Made by a program: the position numbers and the translations under genes
Notes under the pieces: model-generated
The model's database searches: none
Told to the model about the DNA's origin: nothing
What the model saw: the letters and a program-made list of their open reading frames with translations, nothing else
Assembly: GCF_032854445.1 (NCBI RefSeq)
Contig: NC_088304.1
Span: forward strand, 11,979,704-12,043,703
Reading direction: 5' to 3'
Source: Liolophura sinensis
Taxonomy: Eukaryota; Mollusca; Polyplacophora; Chitonida; Chitonidae
Length of the DNA stretch: 64,000 nt
Shown here: positions 48,601 through 60,600 of the stretch, piece after piece
How positions within the stretch are numbered: position 1 is the first letter of the stretch
Layout: the number at the start of each line of letters is the position of its first letter

Positions 48601-51600
48601 CCAACCAGTGCTGTTTTCATACATTCACAGACATAACAGTTCACAGAAAACATTAGTCTGAGTTGTACATAAATCTTTTTAAAAAATTTCTTCATTCTGT
48701 TCCACAATGTCCCTTTTTTAACTTTGGAATCAGAACACGAGTCACATATAATGACAGTGGCCAAACAAGTGCTGAGTTTTACATAAACCTTTTAAAAAAA
48801 TTTTCTGGTCCACAATGTCACTTTTTAACTCTAAAATCAGAACCTTCTACATGTATTTCTTTCCAGATATTTTCTTCTTTCCAGTATATCTTACTAGATA
48901 TGGCCATGATGGTGTGCATGTCTGCACTTCACATATGGGAAAGTATGCCTGGGAGTCAGAGATTGATGGTTTCCCACACTCACTCTGGTTTCCTACACCC
49001 GTGAAACTGCCCGACATCGTTAGAGTGCAAAATACTCGATTATGGCGCTAAAACGACAATCAAATAAATTTTTAAAAATCATAAATTAATACAAGTAACC
49101 AGGAAATGCTAGATCCCACTGACAGATCAGCAGACTTACAGACAAATCTTCTGTCTCCTTGCTGTTCTCCTGTTGAGTCACTTTTTTCATCTCAGGAATA
49201 AGAATGGCCAGGGTGGACTTGGCTGAGCAATAAAATTGTACAAGTCATGAACAGGTGATACATAAAGGCATAAAGGGTTAATATTTATTTATCTTTTACG
49301 GTGGGAGAAAACCTATGACCATCCGCATGTTGCTGGCAGACCTTCCCACATACAGCCAAAAAGAATAAATGTTAAAAATACATCCAGTACTAAATGCAAA
49401 TGGCTAGTTCAATTTTGATTCACTAAAAGTCAAAACTTGAGTTTAACACATACAGACCTTCCCACATACAGCCAGAAAGAATAAAGGTTAAAAATACATC
49501 CAGTACCAAATGCAAATGGCTAGTTCAATTTTGATTCACTAAAAGTCAAAACTTGAGTTTAACACATACAGACCTTCCCACATACAGCCAGAAAGAATAA
49601 AGGTTAAAAATACATCCAGTACCAAATGCAAATGGCTAGTTCAATTTTGATTCACTAAAAGTCAAAACTTGAGTTTAAAACATACAGACCTTCCCACATA
49701 CAGCCAGAGAGGATAAAGGTTAAAAATATATCCAGTACCAAATGCAAATGGCTGGTTCAGTTTTGATTGGTATTTTATGCCGTACTCAAGAATATTTCAT
49801 TTATAGGACTGCAGTGCCTTGAAATTTTTTTTTATTTGATTGGTTGTTTTATGCTATACTCAAGAATATTTCACTTATACACTGGCGGCCAGCGTTACAG
49901 TGGGAGAAAACCTGGCAGAGCCCGGGGGACCATCCCCCTCCCCCCTGCCCCTGACCATCCGCAGATTGCTGGCAGACCTTCCCACTTGCCTTGAAATAAG
50001 CAGCAAGACAAGCACAATGCACCTAATAGTGTTTTGACAGGGGTCAACAGTTTGGTACAGGACAAAACTCCCAAGAGAATATTGCAACTTTCTAAAGTGA
50101 GTAAAAGGAAAGTTTGCCAGAAATGTCCTGTACCAAATTAAAATTATTTCCAGGCTTGCTTTCATACTAGTATATGTATGCACACCCTTGCAAACCCTCT
50201 CTTAACACTTTGGCCACTTTCACAAAACTCTGTAAACCAGTTATTTGTAACTTTTCTTGAAAATAACATCGCCTTATAATACTATAACCTAGACGTCTTT
50301 TCCGAAAAAAGTTATGAGAAATATGACTTATGAAGCTTTGTGAAAGTGGCCCCTAAATCTTTCCCCAAGACAGCAGGGGAGTACAGGCAAAATCAGAAGC
50401 GCTGTTCTTCTCACCTGCATCCATTTTGGCTGCCTTCTTACTGCTGGCGTATCCAGTTGCATACTCCACATCATTAATAACCACTGTCGCACTGTATGGG
50501 GTCTGGGCATTCTCTGAAAGCAGCAGGTAAACATAAAATTGACAGAACCGGTACATATTCACAGAACCGGTATATATTCACGGAACAGTATATATTCACA
50601 GAACAGTATATATTCACAGAACCGGTATATATTCACAGAACCGGTATATATTCACAGAACCGTATATATTCACAGAACCGCTATATATTCACACAACCAG
50701 TATATATTCACAGAACCGGTACATATTCACAGAACTGGTATATATTCACAGAACAGTATATATTCACAGAACCGGTATATATTCACAGAACAGTATATAT
50801 TCACAGAACCGGTAAATATTCACATGCACATACTGTAAAGGTGAAAAAAAATGTCATTATATACCATAATTCTTCAGCCTTTTCAACGGCCTCTGCAACC
50901 AATATTTTGAAACATTCTGAGAGAACTATGACATGTATAGAGAGTAGAAAAATAGTTTGCATGGTCTGATTAAGCTGGCATCTTTAATGACACAAACAAC
51001 TCATTTTGAGGGTTATTTTCATCATAATTTTATGCATAAATTCCACTGGTTAAAAGTGCTTTAGTAGTTGAAAAGGTTGAAAAGTAATTTACAGAAATTA
51101 CTATTGATCCTATTTTCATCCTATATTCCTAATAAACCATAGAACGCCTTTTTCTGATTAATGCAACTCTCAGAATTTGGCCAAATGTGCATCTTAATCA
51201 TGGGTGACATTTTAGGCTGCTTTTAATACCATACCTCATATGAAGGTTCTTAGTGGAAAAAAAAAGACATATAAAGCCGAAACTGTTGCACTATTGTAAA
51301 TAGTATTGTATACTTACCGTGAACATAAAGTCAGCCACTAAAGCTCAATTATTTCATAAAGTAGTATTCCAGATATGTTATAAAAATATTTTAAAAATTC
51401 TACACCGCTTATCAACAAAATAAATAGAGAACAATCGTTAGCAGCTAGCCACTCATTTGGTGACACCATTTTGCCATGTCATCGCTATCTAGAGTGATAT
51501 CACTAAACCTAGGAGCTCTCTTGTACCATCGGTATTAAAAAATGTGACAATGAGAAAATACCAGAACGCCTGATATCCAACCAAAGAGTATGAGCTCTGT

Positions 51601-54600
51601 TCTGAGTTTAAAGGGACGACATTTCTTTTAGGAGGGCACTCTGTCAGGGCGATGTTTATGGGACACAAGCGTCGTGGTTTAGCGATCTTGCTCGTCCTCG
51701 GCCTGCATGGGTGTAAGCATTTGGCCTAGATGGCTGGACCAGCTTCAGGCAATTTACCCAACAAAACAGGAACTTCTCATTCATAACAGACTCTTTCATT
51801 CAGATTGTGGGAAAATATTTTCATAAAACAACTGACTTTGCTAAGGAAAAATAATGCAAAGTCACAATATTTTTCTTCAAGCAATGACTCCCCTGAGGCT
51901 GTTTTCTTGCCAGCTAACTCTGACTAATCACTGCAGTATTCTGCCCAACATGTACGCATTGTAACATGGGCAGCTGTTCTCAGTTCCCTGCTCATAAATG
52001 TATGGTTCAAAATGCATCAGTTCAACACTTAAACTAACCGCAAAAGCCAATTTATTGCATCGATATTTGTCTCTCCACTATAAGAAACCACGCTGACAAT
52101 CGACAGCTAGTAGGTTTCTTGACGTGACAGCCAATTATCACATGACGCTTTCAGCGCTATAGTGATAGGCCAAGTCCATAAAGGTCTCTCTTATTCGGAG
52201 TGAATAATGTCTGCCAGTGCCATATCCCCAATGCTGAACTTCATCTTCTCAGCTTTCAAAACTTTACAGAATGTTTTACATATTTTTCTGTGATAACTGT
52301 GTCCAATATTAGTTTTTCTATGTACTGTATATACACTGGCAGACTTTATGATCACTTTAATTGTGAATTTGAGCAATTGTACATTTATGTACCCTAATTC
52401 TTCAATCGCCTCTGAAAGCAATATTTGGAAACATTCTGAGAAAAAACTAAGGGGTGTAGAGAAAAACTTTCAGTTTTATGAAACTTCAAATCATTTTTAA
52501 CGTCATTTTCGTAATAATTATAAGCATAAATTCCATGGATTGGTTAATCTGTTTCTGACAGATGTAATGACTCCAGTTGGTTGTGTACTCTATATAAGTT
52601 ACTCAAAGCTCAAAGTGTGTGTGTCCTCAATTTCATGTCTTAAAAGAAAAGGCAACACAAGATCAAATGTATATATGCATCAATATACCCACATGATGTT
52701 TAAAAAGCATACCATTTAATTATTGTGATTTTGCATAACCAAGATATCACATATAAGTAAGCAAAATCACAGGCACTGAGAAAATCGAAAACAAGGCCAT
52801 GTTATCAATTTTAACCAATCAGGTGCAATTATTTTCTAAGGTGGATTTTTAATGTCATACTTTCTATTTATTTATTTATTTGATTGGTGTTTTACGCTGT
52901 GCTCAATGTTTTCCTTATACGACGGCAGACAACATTATGGTGGGCGGAAACCGGCCGCAGCCCAGGGGAAACCCACAGCCTTCTGCAGGTTGCTGGCAGA
53001 CCAAGATCATATTTTCCAAAGTTTTTTCACATTATTTTGAGAGCCAAAAATTCATTAAAATTTAGAATGATCCTAAGGAAGTTCATCAGAAAATTGCAGA
53101 AAATAACTATTTTCAAAACATTATGTAGAAACACAAGGCAAACTTCTCATGAAGAAAGTACATGTAATGAGACATCATGTCAGTATTTATTTTGTTCATT
53201 TGATTGATGTCTTGCGGGCCATACTCAAGAATATTTCACTTATTTTTTTTTAATTTTCTTATTTTCAACCAGCATGAGCTGGACTTGAACTCACAGCAAC
53301 TGCATGGATGAGGCTCCTGGGTCACTGTGCAGTGCTGGAGTGTTAACCACCTCGGCCACAGAGGCCTCAGAAAAGGACACCCCGCAGATCGTTATGTTCA
53401 CTGTCAGTGTTTTGCTCACCTAGTTCTTTGAAGATGTACTTAGGTTGAACCCTCATAGCATGTTGTACATACTCGTGCAATATACACACAAAAGACTTTC
53501 CACTAGGGTTCAGGGCAAACTCTGAAAAACAAAAACCAATTGTAAAAAAAACTACCTTCTTCTTTCGCACAAGAAAAATTTTGATTTTTAAAACAAATCT
53601 ACAGCGTTTGAGTTGCAATTGGTCAATTTCAGCCGCTAACAAAAAATATAAATTTATCAGTCTACACAGACTAATGCCCTCAGAATATGCCTGAATAAAT
53701 GTACCGGCAATTGCAAGTATGTGAGAAAGTTGACGAATTACACTACCTGTATTTTTTTACGTGTTCTATGATATTTTTGAAATACAACATTATTAAAAAA
53801 ATAGCCTACAATGGCAGGCAGGTCTTTGAGTGGAAAAAAACAAGCGTGACCCAGGAAAACAAGAGTGCTCCGAGGAAGAAAAAGGAATTAACTTGATCAA
53901 ACCAGAGTGCCCCAAGAAAATGAGTTTTCCGCAGAAGCAAGAGTCCCAGTCAGGACCCTGACGAAGCTCCTGACGTAAGCTAGTATCTGATCAGCAAGAA
54001 CTGGATTTTAACATGTGACATGATCTGTCGAGGGCCAATCCACGAGAGATCTAAATGGAACTAGCTGCGTATAGTATTAATACTCAGATAAGTCAGGATT
54101 TCCTTCGTTGATATAACTGATATTTCACAGAGTTAGATAAAACCGTTGTTATTACGTTTTGATATTTTACTCTCAGACGCTATGACGATAAAAACACAAA
54201 CATCTGATTTCACAGCTTTCTAATCTGAGACAGTTCAGTGTGATCAGCAGGGTCAACCTTAACATCCTTACATCACTCGAGGATTATACAACATACAGGA
54301 CACCATGTACTGTGTCACGCTATACACATATCTGTGACAACCCACACTAAAAACAGTAAACATGCACAAAAATGCACAAATCACCATATCGTCAAAATAC
54401 AAATAATACACAGAATAATGGACCATGAAAGTTGAAAGCCATAAACATTTTAAAGGTGGAAATTAGTAATAACCCCTACTACCGCTTCACATCACTGTTA
54501 CTGGACAGGAGCTGTGTTCATCCATGAGTGACACACATACTCTACCTTTCTTTTTGTCATCTCCCCTCTCGGAGGGTATAGGGCAGGTAATTAGTCTTGT

Positions 54601-57600
54601 GTTGTCCGGCTGGAACAAAGTAACGATTCACAATTAATTGGAAAGGATACCATAGATTCATCTTACCTTGTTCCACAGCTCTGCAGCATAGCATCAGTGT
54701 CTGTAAGTCGCTACATCAAATTTACATAATATCCTTAATTATCAAAGTTAACCAAGTCAGTTTCAAATTAAGCTGTATTTCCTTCACTCACAAAACAATA
54801 TACAGAAACAAAGTAACATGTTCTTAAGAGCATTACATTACACATATATGAAAACATATTTACATTTCTTCTTATTTATTTCGATTGGCGTTTTACGCCG
54901 TATTCAAGAACATTTCACTTATACGACAACAGTCAGCATTACGGTGGGGGGAAATCGGGCAGAGCCCGAGGGAAACACACGACCATCCGCAGGTTGCTGA
55001 AAGACCTTCCCACTTACGGCTGCAGAGGAAGCCAGCATGTACATTTCTTAATACTCTATATCATCAGGTAATTACTCTAAATATCTTCAACTTTTTCACA
55101 TGTTAACCTGGTGTTGTTTGAAGCCTATTCTGAGGACAATTCTCCATCTAGACTAAAACCTAATATTTTTCTGTGAAGCCCTCATGTCAGCCAACCCACC
55201 AAAACATAAATCCTCACCATTATCAAAACATTAAGGTGGATAAATCGCATTAAAAGTTGCCCTCAAACATGTGAAAAGGTTGAAAAAATTGGGTAATGGA
55301 ATTACACAGTGAGCATAACAATGTAGAGAAAGACAAAGGACAAATATGACTGCTTAGTCCGCAACTGTCCCAACCAGCAAAGTGAGACAGTGTAGCCCAG
55401 CACCAGCCCATAACTGACCCCTTACCTCCATATTTATTCACTTTGTATGACTGCAGTCAGTTTTACAGGTGGAGGAAACCGAAGTGCCTACTGTCAACCA
55501 CTGACGAACTTTCCCATGTGTAATGTACACATATGCACATCATACTGATGGAGTGAGTGAGTGAGTGCTTGGGGTTTAACGTCGTACTTAACAATTTTTC
55601 ACTCCTATAACGACGAAGGAGTCCTTAGAGCGTATGTAATGTGCCCCCTTGTTGCAGGACGGATTTCCACCGTTCTTTTATCTAGTGCTGCTTCACTGAG
55701 ATGCTAAGCAGCCCCGCACGAGCCATTATACTGATTCAGGTCAACCAGTCGTTGCACTATCCCCTTCATGCTGAACGCCAAGCGAGGTCAGGTCTTAGGT
55801 TTGGTCTTAGGTGTGACTCGACCCAGGACTGACACTGGATCTACCGCTCCCGAAGCGGACACTCAACCAACTGTGCTATCGCTGCCGGTCATATTGATGG
55901 AAGGTAAGAGATCTTCAATGAACATCAGACTGTACAAAGGGCCACACAAGCATCGCCAAATGACACCTACATGTAGGATTCACAAGCACTGAAAGCGGAG
56001 GAATCTACAAAATCCCTGACCAGGGACTGAACCTTCCCCTGTCCTCAGGATTGAAAGACAAGAACCTTTAACCACTCAACCATGGCCCACATTAAAAAAC
56101 AAAAATTGCAATACTTTAACAAATAAACATGATTACCAGTCCAGGGCGATTCTGTCTCTTCATCAAAGTATGATGGCGTCGTCTATCCTTCCATGTTCTG
56201 CAAACCAATGAATCAACCAATTACATGTATCATAAAGTGTCTATAGCTGAAAACAAACTGTGAGTTTTGAACTAGCAAACAATGTGTTGCATATTAAACA
56301 AGTTTTTTTAGGAATGACATAGCTATATACTTCATTTTTATGTTCTTACGGCTAACTTTTTATGAGAACTAAGATGACTATGGGCAATGTTATATGTGTA
56401 CCATTCAACCATGCACATAAGCTGTTGTCACACGGCTGGATAAGTGAAATATTCTTGAGTACGGCGTAAACCACCAATCAAATAAATAAATAAATAAATA
56501 ACTGTTAGCTATGCTCTGAAGGATGCAAATTTGGTGATACTAAACAAGTCTGTGTGTACCATGTGTGTACCATGACTAATGGCTGCAGTGGATATGAGGG
56601 GAAGGAGACACTTTCCGATGAAAAGTACGGTAACAATTCAGGAATGTCATATCCTAATCCTGATAAAAAAGCCATACAAAGATAAAACATGCGTTTTTTT
56701 AACAAAAGCTATTTTTAATGTGATATGTGGAGGCTGTGTGTGAATTTGTATCCCTTGAAGCATAGTACCCACTGTCATATGGCAAGGTGGCAGCAACCCA
56801 ACCGCTTTTGTATAGGGTTACTTTCAGATGCTACTGACTATCGTCATCCAAAAACCATCTTAGCGTCTTATTCAGTAGATGTACAACTGGCTTGAGGACA
56901 AACGATGACGTATTGCTACATCGTATATATTATCGCAGTTTTGAGATGCGACGTTACAACAACAGAGTGACGTCTTTTTGTGACTTGTTATCGACATTGT
57001 CAATCTGCAAATTTTAAGAAGGAATGTGCTAGAATATAGAAAGCCAAAAGCACAGGATTAGCCTTGTCTTTTGACTTATATTCTTGGGTGAGTTCGGGGC
57101 CAGGTTACCAATATTCAACAGTGTGACCAAAATATGTGTAAAAACATATGCAAGTAGCCCTACCATGCTGTAAGGCAGCAATGTCATTTGTACCTGAATG
57201 TCATTTTGTTGTTGTATAAATGATATACATGCAAATTCACAAATGTGCACTGTGAGGCCACAACCCACATCCTAACACAGTGAGCTGTTTCTAGATTACT
57301 GCCAAATCGTCTCTGCGCTATGGCTTCATCTCCTTGGATTAGACGCCAATAGTATTAAAGAGCGATCTAACACTTTTTTCGCCAAGTTAAGATAACTGGT
57401 TGGGTATGAGAAAAAATAGACCTTATTAACCCTTAAACCATGAAAGGAGAATTCGCCTAAAGCTACTGAATTATAAACACCACATAAATACAACTAGTCA
57501 ACATTGAAGACAGTATCAAAGCAAAACACTCACTTAAATTTCTTCACAGTGATAACTCGGAATTCAAACAGGTTTTTGCAGTAATTGCGCAACTCCATGG

Positions 57601-60600
57601 GACCTGCAATGCAAATAGGAAAAGTGTATGGTCAAAACTCTGTTGCTCCATTGAACAAAAACACATGTAAGCAACTTTTGAATCAGTTCATTTATGTGTT
57701 TGTTGCTTAATGCCCTCCACAACCTCAAGAATTTTTTACTTACCTCTGTATACATGTATGTACCTGTGTACATGACTCCGGTGCAGAAAATTGGAGTGCA
57801 GGTGCAGATGTGTTTTCTACACTTGTTTAGAGATGAAAAGGTTTGGGAAATCTCCAACCCCTGTCTGTTCCACATCATGATATTTGTGTCATGTTACATG
57901 AAGAACATGAGCTTGACTGAACCCTCCAAACACTGCAACCCAGTGCTTCCAAGAAAATTTAATATTCTAATGATACAGAAATAACAATGATCGCATTATT
58001 GTTTGGATGTGTCACAAAAATGTTTTGAAGGTTTGAAAAAATCTGATTTGCCTTGCATTACAGATTTAATTCAAGTTCAGAGCTTACTTTTAAAAAAAGA
58101 ATTAAATCTGTCATTATACACACCGAGGGATGTGATTTTCTTCCTCTCTTCGGCATATTCGATCTTCACGGGTACAGCAGCTGAGCCAGCTTCACTCGTC
58201 CCCCCAGGATCCTCAGTGGCACCATCTGCTGGAGGTGGAGGTGCTGAAGGACCATTGGTTAAGGACTCATTAACAGGTATACTAGGGCTGGTGTCTGAAA
58301 CAAACAAATATGCATATTCAACAAATATATTATTTCATGTTGTTTAAGATCATTCTGATTCTCTGTGGATCTATTGGCGTGGCCCATTATAGAGGCATGA
58401 AAAAATGTGAAGAAACTGCTGGAAGTAGTTCCACCCAAGAACAACGTGTCAGTGCGGTTAACGAAATAGACCACGTGTTATGGTCAAATATTACCTTCCT
58501 TTCGTGATATTACTGGTTATTACTGGTATCAGGGTGGAACTGCAGAAAGGGTAAATACATCTGCCAGCAAGATATACAAAGACTTTTCTGTGACAGCGCA
58601 AACCTCAAAGAAAACGTTTCCGGTATACACTGCTCTGTTTTGTCATTCGCGAAGACATGAAGTACCGCGGTCACCTATCATAGGTAACAAAGCAATGGAT
58701 TATTGGTTACAGTACCAGTATTTACCAAGCGACTGAGGGGAATCTGTGAAAAAGCAAGCGAGTCTGCGTCTCTAACTGCACATGGTCTTGAGGTACGTAT
58801 ATGAAGAAGCACAGGTGTCTGTCAAAGCACTCGCCGCAGGGATGATTCTCCCAACATATCGAGCATTTTTGCAACATTTCGATACAAGACTGGCATCTTG
58901 CGCTCACTCTGTTCACATCCCGCGTGCACCCTTTATATTATTGCTGTAGAGTACCATCAAAGCCCCCAGTACATCAACATTTTGGGAAATTAGAAATTCT
59001 CTGTCCTAAGCCAATGTTGAACCCTTTGTAAACTTTCAAAAATTCTTCAACAATCTGAAAAAGTATTTTGCTTATTGCTTATTTTTCACACACTACCTGA
59101 TGGTTTTGTAGATTCTGGTAGCTCTCCATTGGTTGTATGCTGTCCATTGGACTGTCGTTCTCCTACACTGTCTGTCTCATTACCCTGCATGTCTCCACCC
59201 GCATCATTCGCCACGCCCATTTCCTCTGCCTCCACACCCTTCTCTTTTTCCAGTTCTTTTCGGTAGTGCAAACAAGGGACAGCACTTACTGGAATTTCGT
59301 GTTTCTGAAATGAGAGTTAAAACAGTCTGGTAATTAACTGAGCATACTGTGCTGACATTTTCATTTTAAAAATGAAAACATGTATATCAGTGGTAATATT
59401 TTGTTTTCAGGGTAGACAGAAAAACTGCAACATTGTTCAGGTTGCTAAATTCAGAGTTACAACATTCTAGGAGTTCTAGTAGCTTAAATCACGACACATT
59501 ATATGCTTAGCAAGGTTGGGCACTGCTACTGAACAAGACTTTGATAACACATTGTGAATTTAAAAAAAAAAAAAAAAATTAAGGCCATAATAAATTAATT
59601 AAATGTTTGGAAAAAATGGGCAGGCAGGCATTTTGTTTTGTTTTGTTTCTTGTGCCACAATAACAGTGCAGTTATTTCATTTAATTTTACGTTTTATTGC
59701 AGACTAAATAATTAATACACAATCTATTTTAATAACTTTCTTCAATAGGTTCTAAAAATATTTCTCCTTGCATCTGTACTGTACAACTCAAACTCCAACG
59801 AATTTCATGAATAGGCCAATCTGTGACGAATTCACTTTGACAAATGCAAACGAGGAAAGAATCTCTTTGTTTCATTCATTCAAGAGCACTTGATTTCTTT
59901 AATTTTTACACGTAAGTACATACAGATAAAATGTCGAGAAGTCGAGCAAAGGGTGAAACAATAGGGCGACAGTGCCCAAGAAAAAATTAACTTTTTAAAG
60001 CCTAAAATGATCAGAATTTCCTTTTCTCACTTTCAGGAGAGAAGTGTAAATCTGAACAGTATGACGAAGTATATTTGTTTATCCGCAGTAGAAAAATGAC
60101 TTGAGAAGAGTTTACCAGTTTACCAGTAGCTGTGTAACCGCACTCTTATTATCCAAGATTAGCAGGAAAAGTTGCTGGGACAATCCACATTTCCCACGGT
60201 TAGATATATTTCATATTTATTTTCATTTTCATATCCTCCTCTGATATTGAAAAAAAAAAGCTTTATTCTGTCCGTAAAACAAAAATTTAAATGGCTTTGA
60301 TCAAACAGAAACACAGAAAATTTTCCCTTTCATTTCCTGTAAGGCCTACAGACAAATAGGCCATAAGGTTTTATTTATTTATTTATTTATTTGATTGGTG
60401 TTTTACGCCATGCTCCAGAATATTTTACTTATACGACGGCAACCAGCATTATGGTTGGAGGAAACCGGGCGGAGCCCAGAGGAAACCCACGACCATCCTC
60501 AGGTTGTTGGCAGGCCTTCCAACGTATCGCCGGAGAGGAAGCCAGCATGAGATGGACTTGAACTCATATCGACCCCACTGCTGAGAGGCTTCAGGGTCAT

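Noticed and set aside
48151-48636. Cysteine- and threonine-rich frames of 92-99 codons on both strands
   Set aside because: Translation of the 63-base SINE-derived array.
50496-50969. 157-codon repetitive open frame ([13 protein letters not shown] type)
   Set aside because: Produced by the 18-20-base minisatellite on the strand opposite DGCR8; no independent support.
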